Shown: positions 51,053 to 64,000, numbered from the stretch's first letter. The stretch is DNA of 64,000 nucleotides from Sergeia podlipaevii (GCA_030849805.1 JASANZ010002187.1:1-64000), one strand, 5' to 3'. Notes: generated by a model not told the origin, from the letters alone. Numbers and translations: made by a program.

Positions 51053-54000
51053 ATGACAAGGAATGACTCTCGCATTCTCTTTGCAACTGCAAGTCTGTTA
51101 CTAGCGGGCACTTCTCTTGCTTACACGCTCCTTGTGTCACTGAGACGCACGACCACCCCACATGTAGCTCCAACGTGCTCAGAGAACGTTATTGCGGTAC
51201 TACGGAATGCTTATGACGGCCCTTTCCGCTTCTCTCGTGATGGCGGCAAGCCATCTAACAAAAGAAAAGGAAGCGCCATGAATGTAGATGACGATGACGG
51301 TGATGATTCAGAGGAAGGAGAGGAAGAGAGCGAGGATGGCAACATCTACGATGACACGGACGACCTTTACTCAAGTGATTTTGCGACGGATGCGGAGTAT
51401 GACAGCAAGGAGGAAGAAGTAGAAGATGGCAATAGGGTCGCGTACTACTACGACGATGAAGAAGACGGCAACGATGATCGGTTTCATCGTAGTTATGGGC
51501 ACGTACGCGGCGGCGGCGGCAATGGTAATGACGCCATACCTTATGATGTACCCCCTGTAGCGGGAGGTACAATGACGATTGCATCCGGTGCTACACGGGG
51601 GTCCTCTATTATTTTACATACCCTTACAGCGGGTGAGCCACTGGGCGGTGGAGGTAGCTACTCCTGCTGCTATCACCTCTATCACAACGGGCAGCAGCAG
51701 CAGCGTCGTCGTCACACCCAAAATAGTGGTAAACAGCAGCAGCAACTTGTGACAGGCACTGAGGGCATAGCTTGTAGTTTCTGTGGAAGTCAGGGGCAGC
51801 ACTTCTGCTCTGGAAACAGCGATAGAAGCACGACTCGAAGTACCGGCCTAGGTAAGGGTGGCGAGTGTTGTGGCAGCAGCGCCGCGTGCTCCTCAAAGGA
51901 CTGCTGTGTTAATCTGTGTGAAGAAGATGCGTCCAGCGAGGACAATAGTGGCTGTGGTGGTGGTGGTGGTGGTACCTGTATGATTTCCGCTGCTGCTGTC
52001 TTCGCGAAAGACATTAGATGGAGTATAGAGGGAATGGAGAGCGAGTGCAACTACATTTGTGAAGCTCTGCAGTTCTGCTACCAGCATCAGAGGCACAAGC
52101 ACTGCTCTAAACATCAGCGTCGTCACTATCATCATTGTGGCTGGAGTGGAAGGGCCGGCTATCGTGGAGTACTGAGTAGCACAGCAAGGCTGTGGCGTGC
52201 GGCGTGGCTTGTGTCTGGACGGGGTACTCTGTATCTCGCTCTACGAGCCCAACTACGCCCGTTTCTGGCGCCGGCAACCTTTCTTTTTTCAAAGTCGATT
52301 CAGCTTATCCGTCAATGTTATACAACAGTAATGGCAGGAGCAGTGAGGCGCACCCGCACGTTGCTGCGGCGCACGTGTCGGCGTGTCGTCTTCCGCGGTA
52401 GAAAAGTAGTGAAGCGTGTTCTGAAGGTGTACAGACAGCGTAGACAGAGGAGAAAGTCTGACCGCCAGCAACAAGGGCAACCCACGAACGTAGAACAAGT
52501 AGAGCTGATGGTGGCGGCGACGGACGAGATAAAGTCACCTCTGACGATTTCGACTGAATCGTCCAGCGAAAGTTCATTTGTGGCGGACTCCGAAGAGGCC
52601 GGGATGGAGGCGATGCGGCTACGTGACGAGTTGCTGCAGAAGCACTCACCCACTAGCGTAAATAGACGCCTCGATGAGGCACTAAGGAAGCTTGAGCCTA
52701 CTCCTGGCCGTGTCCCCACCGTGGTCGTCGTGCGCGTGCCTCTTGGCTACGGTGCCATGGCAGATGCTGAAGATCTCTGGGCCGCCCTTCAGCAGGATTG
52801 CGCAGCTAGTGAGGATGGACTGATGGATGTCATCATCATTGAGGAGCTCAAGGCGACAACGGCCCCGCTTCACAGTATGCTGGCCGCCGTGCCCCCCACC
52901 CCGTCTTTTCTTACAAACGCCATACCTCCACCTCTGTCAACGTCGAGTGTGCCAGGGGGTGGAGCAGTGGATGATGGGACAGACACGAAGGCAACAACAA
53001 CAACAACAGCTGGTGCTGCTGCTGCTGCGACAACAGACTACTCTCCAAACGTCAACCAGTGTGACAAAAGTATCGCAGACAATTTAAATACAAAGCATAG
53101 GTATTCGTCCTCTTGTACCCCACCACCTGAGCGGGTATCAAACACCACCGCTGTGCCTTCTTCCGCCTCCCCAACAACAGGTAGTGCCGTCGGTATTGCA
53201 GGTATGGATGCTCTGCCCTCGTTTACTGTAGTACCAGCGATCAGCGGTGCCAGTTGCAACCGAGAGGATCAAGCAGAGAACGACACAACGGGAGCGACGT
53301 CTGCGGTGGCGCGACACCCCCCTAGCAGCCTGAAACTCACCTTTGAGCTCTACCCTGCATACCAATTTTACGGATATTGGTACCGTTCAACGGTGTTGCA
53401 GGCGAAGGACGCGGCTCTTCGCAGCGCGGTGGCGACGGTGTACGGTGGGGATGCGCGTGAAATCCCTGAAAGCACAGCAGTGATGTGTGGTACAAGGGCA
53501 CCATCTGCGGGAGACTACTGTGACGTCGCAGACTGCCTCTCCCCTCTCTCACCTCCTTACCGACCGTGCGCGACCGCACCGGGATCGGGTTTACCGAGTA
53601 TGGTAGCCGCAACGAGCAGCCCGACTCAGGTTGTGTACGTGCCGCCGTCAGCGTTTGGGGCATATTCCGCGCAGCACAGCCCACAGCGTCACGTGGGAAG
53701 CGCGCTCTCGCCTTCCAGCGTGTCCTTCGCTCATATACGTAGTACTGCTGGGCTTTCTGGACAGCTGTCAATGTCGCAGCAGCAGCAGCAGCAGCAATCC
53801 TCCCTCTCAGTGGTGATGGAGAAGACGATGACCATCCATGTGCACCGGCACACCACCGCTACAGGGGAAACCATCGTGACCACCGCGGCTGCATCTCCAA
53901 TCATGGCGGCGCAGCCACAGTCACAGGTGCACCTGACTCAGTTGTCATCGGTGCTCGCTGGATCAGCAGAGGTGGGGACAATGCTGACCAATAGCTCTTT

Positions 54001-57000
54001 GTGTGTTTCTCCGATGCTCGTGAACTTGTCTCGTCATCAGTGGAATCGTGAGGAAAGAGGAGACGATAAAGAGGGGGATAGCGATGCTGAGGCGCGAAGG
54101 AAATTTTCCACCACCGAGAACGACGAGGATAATGATGGAAGAGACAGCGGTGCGGGCCGAAATGCCAACAGGGACGGCAACTTACGGCGTCATAAGGAAG
54201 GGAGTCATCAGATAGATGAGGCAACCGATTCCGACCGACACGCCGGCACCCAGATCGCTTCCCAAAACTCTGCAGGGACCTTGCCGCCAGCACCGGCGTC
54301 GCTACCACTGCTCTATGAGCCAGACCTGCAGGTGCGATATCGCGTGTGCGTGGTGCGTCAGGGCACCCGCACGCGTGAGGCGGTGCAGGATATGGAGCAG
54401 ATAGTGCAGGAGACACGAGCTTTATGCGAAGAGGCAGCACTGAAGAGGCTTCTCGCTGACGCTCCGGTCCAGAGAGAGCAGCACCAGCAGCAGCCGTCTG
54501 CTTCTTCGCCGAGCAGCCGCGGATTGCTTCACTATCCGATCATGTCTTTTCCTTTGGCAAATGAAAATACTCAGAACATGGGAAGTGTCTCGGCTGCTGC
54601 CACAGGGTCGCTCTACGCAGCTACGACTGGCACATCCGCACTATCTCTAGGTGGCATTGGACAAGGAAGCGTTGTGGGTCCCAGTATGAGCGCAGCAGCT
54701 GCCGCTGCTGCCGTAGTTACTGGTACTAGCGCAGGGTCTAACAGCGCACGTATGAGTTGCCACAAGAGTTCAAATTCGCTTGACGTGGGTACAGCGGCAG
54801 CAGCACCAACGGCGGGTTCGCTTCTCTCGACCTCTTCACAGCGACGGTTCTCAACGTTATCCACTCCATCTGAGCTTGACTTTACAACTGCCGCGCCTTC
54901 TGCGTTGGTATGTGTGGGCCGAGATGCACACGAGGGTGGCATCGTTGGCATTCCCTCTGCGACGGCAGCCCCAGTTCCTCTTCTTGGAAAGCGATTGTCT
55001 GTTACGACACAGCTGAACAACAGCACTGGTAGCCGCAGCGTGCCCCGCACCACCTCTCTTCTTACTATGACAGCAGCGGCAACAGCAGCAGTTGGAGCGG
55101 GGACGGGGGCAGTGGAAGGAGGAGGAGGGCACAGTTACCATGCAAACCATGGCTACGTGATCAACACGAACATGGGCAGTAACGTCACCTTCAGCAATAA
55201 CACAACCCCATTAATGGCGGGGCATTTGCGAATGCCAGAGTGGGTGTTGGCGACGCTAATTCGACGTGAAAGCATGCGCGAGACGCTCATGAAAGAAATG
55301 AAGGAAACCGCTTTCCGTGTGTGTTCCATCCCTCTGCCTGACATGCGGGTGTATCGCCAGGTCCCAGTGGCGGTGCCACGCTTTGCAGCCGCTCACGCAC
55401 GCGGCTACGAGGTCAGTCATTCTTGTGCAGAGGAAATTATTCATCAACAGCGTGCGCTGCAGCAGCTACTTATTGAGGAAGAGGCACGTCGCATTCGTAA
55501 GGAGCGGCTGGCAAGGTTGCGACGACTGCGACGCATGAGGACGAAGCAGGGTAGACGTTTCGTGACTCGCCTTAGGGATGCACTTTTACCAAGAATTGGG
55601 CTTGGAGCCGATAACTCAGGGAAGCGCGCTACTCATGACTCGGACAACTCCACCACTACTTCTACTACGTGTTCCGAGACAATCTCTACCAACGATGAAG
55701 GTGAAAATGGTGCATGTGATCGATTCGCCACATCATCGTCGGACTGTGCGGTTCATCGTGCCACATCGGCGGTAGTTGACCAAATTGGAAGCGGTCAGCT
55801 ACTGAACGCGGGGAGGGCCCATCCGGCGATACATCCAAGTACTGCGGCTGCATTAGCCGTCGCAAGCTTCTCGACCCCGTCAGAGGCACCAATTTCTTCC
55901 GCGTTATGCCCCGGCTCAGTCGCGACAACACCGCTTGCTGTGGAGCCAGCAACTTTCTCGCCGTCAATACTACAGAATCCGGAGAGCCCGACGGGGCGTG
56001 GCGACACAAGCTCTCATGGCACCAGTGGATCTCTCTTCTACTCCAGCACGCGCGTAGCTGTGGAAGCATTGGCACCGCCTTCACTGTTGCGATACAGCAG
56101 TACTGGCCACCTCAACTCTGCCCCTGTTGCTGGTGGTGATGTTACCGGCGGCAGACTGGTGTCTCCTCACCCTATCGGATCACTTGAAGGAAGCGGTGGT
56201 CATCGTGGTGGTGCGGCACCTGGTAGCAACACTTCGACCTCTGTGAGCTCATCACGCGCGCTCTCCAGCGCTGCCTCGCCTATTGCAGGCATTTCCAGCC
56301 CTACTGGCTTCTCAAGCGCTAAGAAGTGGACGGAGACGAACACGTCACGGAACTACAACGTGAACGTCAACGCAGGAAACGGTGGGGTGGCAGCGTCATC
56401 GTCCAGTGCGGCTAGTGTTGCCGGGGGTTCTACAGCGATGATGCCTCTCACACACGCTGCAGCATCCACCAGTACTACAGTGGCGGCATTCTCTCCAGTT
56501 CATCCAGGCTCTGCAGCAGCTGGTGCTGTTGGTAGCGCGGTGGCGCATCCTCCGCATCAGAAATCTTCAGATGGGGCACCGACGGTGGCTTCGTCTTCTC
56601 AATTCACTTCTACCACCGCAAGCACCACAGTGGCGACGACGACTGGCACTCATGGAAACGGGTTTGCGACGGTGGGCAGCAGTGGCAGCATACCGGGCGG
56701 CATGTCCTCACTCACATCGTTTTTGCCGGCTCCCAGCAGCAGCATGTATGGCACATTTGATGCTTACTTTGGGCATTCCCTGCTCGTGCCACGGGCTCCG
56801 TACACTCCGCAGCAGCCGCATCTTCAGTCGCAGCAGCCTTCGTCTTTGTGTGCGCAGAATCAGCAGCAGTTGCGCACGAGTGGGAGCCCGCACAAGAGTA
56901 CCAGCGCGGAAAGGAAGAGCAAGGCCAGCAAGGAACCAAAGAAAAAGAAGAAGAAGAGGAAGAGAGACAAGGATGCGAGAACAGGGCGACGTGGAGGGGC

Positions 57001-59995
57001 AGAAATGGGTTATTCGTCTTCGGCGGAGCCTGCTGATGTGCACCGTATGCAAGAGGTATTTACGATTGATAACATGAAGTTTAGGGAAGACTGGAACTGT
57101 GAACAGAGAGCGCGTCAAGGGAAGCACCACCATCGCGATTCTCGCCATTTTACAACAGGAAAGGACAAGAAGTTGTCCGAAAAGGATGGGGCCGCCGCTC
57201 TAGCGAGTGGACGCCGTAGCTGTGGTGGAAAGCACAGACTTGAGAGTATCTCCGCAGCCGCCGCGATGCCTTCAACGCACCATGCACGTTGCTCTACAAG
57301 CCCTAATGTCGGATGGACTCCTAACACCGCTGGCCGCGGTAGTGCCCTGCGACACGCGGCACAAAGTTTTAGTGCGATTCAGAGCACGCGCATGAATTCC
57401 TTTGTGTACAAATCTCAGCAGCAACAACAGCAATCATCGCACGCGGCAGGGAACCATCTAGCCCGCATCGCAGGTTCCAGCGTGGCCTCTGGACTGTTGA
57501 TCCCCTACACGTATTCCTCAGACTCCGTGAATTACATGTATGGCATGAATCCATACCCACCACACCGCAACCTGCTCGGGACAGAGTATGTGGACACCGA
57601 TGACGAAGACGCGCCACCTGGAGCCCTCGCCGCAGCTATGGCACGTACTGGGAGAGAGAGGGGGAGGAGGAGTGCAAGCAAGGCGGGCGTGGCGCGTTCT
57701 TGTGGAGAGCATAGCCAAGATAGCTACGCACAGATCCATTCTAACTTGCTGGAGTTGCTTGGCGCTGGCGGCGGCCTCATGCGTAGCGGTGTCACGTACT
57801 ATTACACTTATGGCGATGCCACTGCTTGTTTGTTCAATGCTTCGATGCGGCCCACCGTGGAGAGCGATCAGTGGGAGAGTGACTACGCCCTGTGCGCGCT
57901 GAATGAAGAAGGAGGGGAGGAGGACGCTGCGGGTGCGATGGGGGATGACGAGGAGAACGATACGCGGCACATGCCGCTGGGTAGGTATGCGGCGGCGGGT
58001 GGCGGTGGCGGCCGACTGTCTGGTACTCCGCCGGGTAACAGTTGGCCCACGATGGGTCCCAGTGCTGGTGCTGGCGGTGGTAGTGGTGCCCCTGGAGGAG
58101 CAGGAGCAGCAGCAGCAGAGAACGCCAGTTCATATCTTTTTTATGGCCGAGATGAGATGTCCGAGGAGGAGAAGGCGGAGAGACAGCGGATCGCAGCGAG
58201 ACAGTCACGTAATCGAGCGTATTACTCGATATTTCGCCACCTTCACGATGTGTTTTTTAATACCATCACCCGTGTCCCACTGCGACGTCGACGCCACGAT
58301 TGCGCAGGCGGTGGCGGTGCTGCCGTTAACAGCGACTCTGACGATGGCAAGTCTCAGACAAGGTGTTGCGCCCCTGTGGGGACAGGCCGGGATAGTCGAT
58401 CGACAGGAGCTGCTGCTGCTGCGCATGGGCCGCCTCCACCGCTGAGCCCAATGCACCTCAGCAGCTACCTCCCTAATATACCACAGAACGGTTCAGATGA
58501 AGTCACGTTTGGCGAGCAGTCGCGCCTGCGTCAGGCGCTTGACATTCAAAATGGCAACTTCGGTTTGAGTCCACTGGAAGTGTGGCTTGCGACCCGCTAT
58601 TCTCGCCGCTTTGCCGCTGAAGTGTACGTGATGGATGTGACGGCTGTTAAGGGAGACCCTTTTTACCCCGCTGTTCGCGTCATCGACGAAGTTGTGGCGC
58701 ATGCGGTGTTATATTATCATAATCGCAGCTTGCGTGATTTTCTAGGGGATCTGGCTGCAGAATTTGATCTTCACTACACGCCACGCACACGCTGGGGACG
58801 ATATTACTTGGGCCTCCCGCTTGATGGGGAGGATCAGGCATTGCAAGCGGCAGCAACCGCCACTGCAGCTTCCGCTGGCGGTGCCCGTGCATCGAGTAGC
58901 GGGGCTCACTGTACTGAAGCATGCTACACCGATACTGAATCGCCACACTCGAACCCCTGCAGCTTTTCTGCCGATACGCGTGCTCGCAATGAACGTATCA
59001 GACTGGCAGAGGTGGATGTCACCCCAGTAAGTGGGATGGCTCTGCCGCGCACAGAGCGTACCTACATGTTTGATCAGGGCTGTTCTGTAGACCATCGCAG
59101 ACTTTCCTTGTTTTCTGAGTCGTCCGCTGAAGCACCTTTGCTGGAGCTCGCACCGAATCATAGCAGTGCCGAGTTTCAGGACTGTCATGGTGGTGACTTA
59201 CCGCTGGTACCGCCGCTTGCGACCTCCACCATGACCAAGCGATGCTCACATGACCAGCACGTGTCCAAGAGAATGAGCATTGAGGTGGCAACAGCAGCAG
59301 CAGCAGCAGCAAGCGAAGAAGATGTAAAAAGAAGCGACGAGGTGGAGGAGGAGTCTGCACACGAGACGCCTGACTTTCCATTGTACGCGGATCAGCAGGA
59401 GGACGAGAGTATCTTTTATGGAGGTGTGACGCAGGTGCCTGATACCGCGCTCGGTCGCGAAGCGCAAGAGGAACGAATGCTCATGCGTGAGCTTGATTAC
59501 CTAAAAGAATTTTTGATTGAAAATCGTAACGTACTTTCGTCGGCGACGTTGACGGCGTCAGGTTCGAACAAACTTGAGGCGGTGTTCGGTGCTCCCGCCA
59601 CGGTCTTTCCTTTCCTCATGTGTGGTCGGGAAAGTGTAGCTCTGATGCACAATATGTTTTATACTCTGCAGGGGCACTACGGCGCGCAAGTGTATGAGCG
59701 GTTTGCGGAGTTCACGCGTGACGTGTTTGAGCGCGATCGTCCTCGTGTTATCCGCCAAACCCCTCGCATCTTCCGCTCCATCAACAAGAGTCGCCGTGGA
59801 TATATTAGCTACGAGGAGCTGTGCAGCTGGATGGCACGAAAATTGAGCTGCGGGAAAAGTCTTGGCCCCGATGCGCACGTAATTGCTACTTCCATGTCGT
59901 TGCGGTTGCCCATGGCACTCATTATAGACAAGAAGTACCTGTGGCCTGAGCTGGAGTGCACACTTGCGTCACTTTCTGATTGCGAAGAGGAGTAG
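51053..59995 (+). CDS. Giant membrane-anchored protein with degenerate EF-hand (2980 aa)
   Basis: No family recognised. An N-terminal hydrophobic segment (about 8-29, ILFATASLLLAGTSLAYTLL) followed by RR looks like an uncleaved signal anchor. Next come an acidic stretch (about 75-143) and a Cys/His-rich region (CSFCGSQGQHFC near 242; CC, CVNLC and CYQHQRHKHC to about 365) without clean zinc-finger spacing. A highly basic helix-rich part follows (about 370-485). Later parts alternate disordered Ser/Ala/Gly with ordered islands: FELYPAYQFYGYWYRS (about 765), a basic coiled segment (about 1464-1520), a Lys/Arg-only patch near 1963, a helical block at about 2369-2415 and another at about 2484-2590. 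The C-terminal ~180 residues are well ordered and include N2911-K-S-R-R-G2916-Y-I-S-Y-E-E2922. This fits an EF-hand loop at positions 1, 3, 6, 8 and 12 but has Arg at position 5, so calcium binding is doubtful. Confidence 0.85.
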   Translation: MTRNDSRILFATASLLLAGTSLAYTLLVSLRRTTTPHVAPTCSENVIAVLRNAYDGPFRFSRDGGKPSNKRKGSAMNVDDDDGDDSEEGEEESEDGNIYDDTDDLYSSDFATDAEYDSKEEEVEDGNRVAYYYDDEEDGNDDRFHRSYGHVRGGGGNGNDAIPYDVPPVAGGTMTIASGATRGSSIILHTLTAGEPLGGGGSYSCCYHLYHNGQQQQRRRHTQNSGKQQQQLVTGTEGIACSFCGSQGQHFCSGNSDRSTTRSTGLGKGGECCGSSAACSSKDCCVNLCEEDASSEDNSGCGGGGGGTCMISAAAVFAKDIRWSIEGMESECNYICEALQFCYQHQRHKHCSKHQRRHYHHCGWSGRAGYRGVLSSTARLWRAAWLVSGRGTLYLALRAQLRPFLAPATFLFSKSIQLIRQCYTTVMAGAVRRTRTLLRRTCRRVVFRGRKVVKRVLKVYRQRRQRRKSDRQQQGQPTNVEQVELMVAATDEIKSPLTISTESSSESSFVADSEEAGMEAMRLRDELLQKHSPTSVNRRLDEALRKLEPTPGRVPTVVVVRVPLGYGAMADAEDLWAALQQDCAASEDGLMDVIIIEELKATTAPLHSMLAAVPPTPSFLTNAIPPPLSTSSVPGGGAVDDGTDTKATTTTTAGAAAAATTDYSPNVNQCDKSIADNLNTKHRYSSSCTPPPERVSNTTAVPSSASPTTGSAVGIAGMDALPSFTVVPAISGASCNREDQAENDTTGATSAVARHPPSSLKLTFELYPAYQFYGYWYRSTVLQAKDAALRSAVATVYGGDAREIPESTAVMCGTRAPSAGDYCDVADCLSPLSPPYRPCATAPGSGLPSMVAATSSPTQVVYVPPSAFGAYSAQHSPQRHVGSALSPSSVSFAHIRSTAGLSGQLSMSQQQQQQQSSLSVVMEKTMTIHVHRHTTATGETIVTTAAASPIMAAQPQSQVHLTQLSSVLAGSAEVGTMLTNSSLCVSPMLVNLSRHQWNREERGDDKEGDSDAEARRKFSTTENDEDNDGRDSGAGRNANRDGNLRRHKEGSHQIDEATDSDRHAGTQIASQNSAGTLPPAPASLPLLYEPDLQVRYRVCVVRQGTRTREAVQDMEQIVQETRALCEEAALKRLLADAPVQREQHQQQPSASSPSSRGLLHYPIMSFPLANENTQNMGSVSAAATGSLYAATTGTSALSLGGIGQGSVVGPSMSAAAAAAAVVTGTSAGSNSARMSCHKSSNSLDVGTAAAAPTAGSLLSTSSQRRFSTLSTPSELDFTTAAPSALVCVGRDAHEGGIVGIPSATAAPVPLLGKRLSVTTQLNNSTGSRSVPRTTSLLTMTAAATAAVGAGTGAVEGGGGHSYHANHGYVINTNMGSNVTFSNNTTPLMAGHLRMPEWVLATLIRRESMRETLMKEMKETAFRVCSIPLPDMRVYRQVPVAVPRFAAAHARGYEVSHSCAEEIIHQQRALQQLLIEEEARRIRKERLARLRRLRRMRTKQGRRFVTRLRDALLPRIGLGADNSGKRATHDSDNSTTTSTTCSETISTNDEGENGACDRFATSSSDCAVHRATSAVVDQIGSGQLLNAGRAHPAIHPSTAAALAVASFSTPSEAPISSALCPGSVATTPLAVEPATFSPSILQNPESPTGRGDTSSHGTSGSLFYSSTRVAVEALAPPSLLRYSSTGHLNSAPVAGGDVTGGRLVSPHPIGSLEGSGGHRGGAAPGSNTSTSVSSSRALSSAASPIAGISSPTGFSSAKKWTETNTSRNYNVNVNAGNGGVAASSSSAASVAGGSTAMMPLTHAAASTSTTVAAFSPVHPGSAAAGAVGSAVAHPPHQKSSDGAPTVASSSQFTSTTASTTVATTTGTHGNGFATVGSSGSIPGGMSSLTSFLPAPSSSMYGTFDAYFGHSLLVPRAPYTPQQPHLQSQQPSSLCAQNQQQLRTSGSPHKSTSAERKSKASKEPKKKKKKRKRDKDARTGRRGGAEMGYSSSAEPADVHRMQEVFTIDNMKFREDWNCEQRARQGKHHHRDSRHFTTGKDKKLSEKDGAAALASGRRSCGGKHRLESISAAAAMPSTHHARCSTSPNVGWTPNTAGRGSALRHAAQSFSAIQSTRMNSFVYKSQQQQQQSSHAAGNHLARIAGSSVASGLLIPYTYSSDSVNYMYGMNPYPPHRNLLGTEYVDTDDEDAPPGALAAAMARTGRERGRRSASKAGVARSCGEHSQDSYAQIHSNLLELLGAGGGLMRSGVTYYYTYGDATACLFNASMRPTVESDQWESDYALCALNEEGGEEDAAGAMGDDEENDTRHMPLGRYAAAGGGGGRLSGTPPGNSWPTMGPSAGAGGGSGAPGGAGAAAAENASSYLFYGRDEMSEEEKAERQRIAARQSRNRAYYSIFRHLHDVFFNTITRVPLRRRRHDCAGGGGAAVNSDSDDGKSQTRCCAPVGTGRDSRSTGAAAAAHGPPPPLSPMHLSSYLPNIPQNGSDEVTFGEQSRLRQALDIQNGNFGLSPLEVWLATRYSRRFAAEVYVMDVTAVKGDPFYPAVRVIDEVVAHAVLYYHNRSLRDFLGDLAAEFDLHYTPRTRWGRYYLGLPLDGEDQALQAAATATAASAGGARASSSGAHCTEACYTDTESPHSNPCSFSADTRARNERIRLAEVDVTPVSGMALPRTERTYMFDQGCSVDHRRLSLFSESSAEAPLLELAPNHSSAEFQDCHGGDLPLVPPLATSTMTKRCSHDQHVSKRMSIEVATAAAAAASEEDVKRSDEVEEESAHETPDFPLYADQQEDESIFYGGVTQVPDTALGREAQEERMLMRELDYLKEFLIENRNVLSSATLTASGSNKLEAVFGAPATVFPFLMCGRESVALMHNMFYTLQGHYGAQVYERFAEFTRDVFERDRPRVIRQTPRIFRSINKSRRGYISYEELCSWMARKLSCGKSLGPDAHVIATSMSLRLPMALIIDKKYLWPELECTLASLSDCEEE
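53777..53797 (+). repeat. (CAG)6CAA coding for Gln
   Basis: Six CAG codons and one CAA encode a Gln run at about residue 909 of the 2980-aa protein. Confidence 0.85.
59289..59313 (+). repeat. (GCA)n coding for Ala
   Basis: A CAG-type triplet run read in the GCA frame encodes an Ala tract in the 2980-aa protein, shortly before its ordered C-terminal region. The same DNA repeat encodes Gln elsewhere in this gene. Confidence 0.8.
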
Positions 59996-60313
59996 AAGTG
60001 GGAAAAAAGAAAAGATTTTTCTTTTTTTTTAAAAGTTGATTATTGGTTTCTTTATTTTCCCTTTTCCCTTGAGTTTTTTTTTTTTTTATGTTGCCTAGCC
60101 GTTTTTTTTTTCTTTTTCTTGCTACAATTACCATTACTAAGCCCGTGTATTACTATCTAATCCCTCTTGTCGAAAACAAAATGCATATATATATATATAA
60201 AAGAAGTGGAGATGTTTATGAATTGTTATCAATAGTACGTATGTAGGTAGGCAATAAGCGTTTCCCTCGCAATGCAATAATGGCTTGCTACTAGTTGAAG
60301 AGCGATTAGAGCA

Positions 60314-60331
60314 AGAGAGAGAGAGAGAGAG
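60314..60331. repeat. (GA)9 microsatellite
   Basis: Nine AG/GA units, uninterrupted. Confidence 0.8.
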
Positions 60332-60539
60332 TTGCTTGCACAATGGTTTACAACTACAATGTTGATGTATACCCCTTTCTATATGCCTCCTCCCTCTTGT
60401 TTTCGTTTATTGCTGTGCGTTTTTTTTCTCCCTTTTTGAGAAAGATTTTGATTTTACTTGCTTCATACATATATATACATATATATATAAACATAGATTC
60501 CACCTGTTGTTGCTACCTTGTGCTGCAGCTGCTGCATAT

Positions 60540-62303
<1,764 letters not shown>

Positions 62304-62599
62304 CTTGGGGGTCATCTCTCCCGAATACGTGTGTCCCATGTTTGAGGAAGAAGGGAAGAGAGAGGAGGCAACAGTAATACTGCTTCTCTTGCTATTGCTG
62401 ATCATAGAAATAGAAACTTCTTTTTTTTTATTATTTCCAAATTTTTACTTTGATTCTTTTTTTTCTTTTTGCGTGTAGAGAAAGCATGCATGTGCGTACT
62501 GTGTTTTTTTATACACGGAAGCGTATATATATATGTGCGCATTATCGATGGTAGAAGTATTTTTAGCCACTATAAAGTTGAGAAAAGCAACAGTAACAA

Positions 62600-62613
62600 A
62601 TATATATATATAA
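62600..62613. repeat. (AT)7 microsatellite
   Basis: Seven AT units, uninterrupted. Confidence 0.75.
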
Positions 62614-63321
62614 GCTCCCCTCTCTAGAAGTCTTTGTGATACGTTGTGTTCACCACGATATCATATTGACTTAAGAAGGAGATCCCACGTGGAACATTTA
62701 TATATATGTTATGCGAAGATCGTTTTTTTCTTTTTTTTAATGAGAAAGAAATTGGCAAATACGGTTATGAGGGTCGAGGGGAAGGAGCGAAAGAGAGTGA
62801 TGCCGTCTTGGGTGATGATGATGACTACAGTTCAAGTCGTTCTCTTTCTACGTTCTTCCTAGACTTGATTGTCCCCCGCCCCCAAAAACCATAACGTAAA
62901 AATATCAGTGGTATATATGGAGATTCAGCAGTTTATACTTGCAATCATGGTGGAGTTCGTCGAGACTTTTTTTTTTTAAAAAAGTTTCAAGTGCTTTTCA
63001 AGGATATCTGTGCGTGCTTCCTAGGGGCGCTGCAACGTATCAGCAGAAGACGAAAACATGAGTGGAAAAAAAAAAGAAAAAAAACGAGTCAAAGAAAGAA
63101 AGAAAGAACAGCGACTTCTATCGATGTATATCGGATTAGAATGCTTGCTGATAAATGTGTTGTGTATTTATTTACTTTTTATTTATTTTCCCTTCTTGAA
63201 TAACATCTCTCTATTGTCTTTTATTTTTATTTGTTGAATATGAGAAAAACAAAATAAATAGTATCAATCAAAAAGAGAGAGAGGAAGACATCATCTCTGA
63301 TCTCTTGCAACTCACTAGTAG

Positions 63322-64000
<679 letters not shown>

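Noticed and set aside
51767..52150. Cys/His clusters of the 2980-aa protein considered as RING or C2H2 zinc fingers
   Set aside because: The Cys and His spacing does not follow either pattern; only a loose metal-binding potential can be stated.

Overview
The window is nuclear chromosomal DNA from a trypanosomatid flagellate (Kinetoplastea), probably Leishmaniinae or a close relative. All ten supported protein genes lie on the + strand and none needs an intron. They are separated by AT-rich spacers full of polypyrimidine tracts followed by an AG, which is the layout of a polycistronic unit processed by spliced-leader trans-splicing. Two genes are diagnostic: a bifunctional DHFR-TS very close in sequence to Leishmania/Crithidia enzymes, and directly after it the start of a PRMT7-type arginine methyltransferase. 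From memory, lipin, DHFR-TS and PRMT7 also lie close together on Leishmania chromosome 6. The genus cannot be fixed by eye.

Layout: 1-4221 is gene-free low-complexity DNA. 4222-13908 encodes a giant, mostly disordered protein of 3228 aa. 16404-20267 encodes a second disordered protein of 1287 aa. 22482-27998 encodes an 1838-aa protein with a helical core and a probable C2-like domain at its end. 28965-39176 encodes a ~3400-aa protein with a mitochondrial-type N-terminus and scattered helical repeats that resemble organellar RNA-binding proteins. 40295-42118 encodes a tail-anchored coiled-coil protein. 43417-47718 is lipin (phosphatidate phosphatase). 49098-49850 is a Sas10/C1D-family exosome cofactor. 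51053-59995 encodes a 2980-aa protein with an N-terminal membrane anchor and a degenerate EF-hand near its C-terminus. 60639-62303 is DHFR-TS. 63499 to the window end is the first 167 codons of PRMT7.

The genes share no single pathway, as is normal for trypanosomatid gene clusters. They cover folate/dTMP synthesis, phospholipid synthesis, RNA processing, protein methylation and probably mitochondrial RNA metabolism. Co-transcription implies that expression is set by RNA processing, stability and translation, so the spacers and untranslated regions are where regulation would be found. Spacers hold many microsatellites, strand-biased T-runs, one perfect 12-bp hairpin and one unresolved base. 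I found no mobile element, tRNA, rRNA or CRISPR array, and no convincing new multi-gene system. The most interesting unknowns are the very large, repeat-rich uncharacterised proteins.
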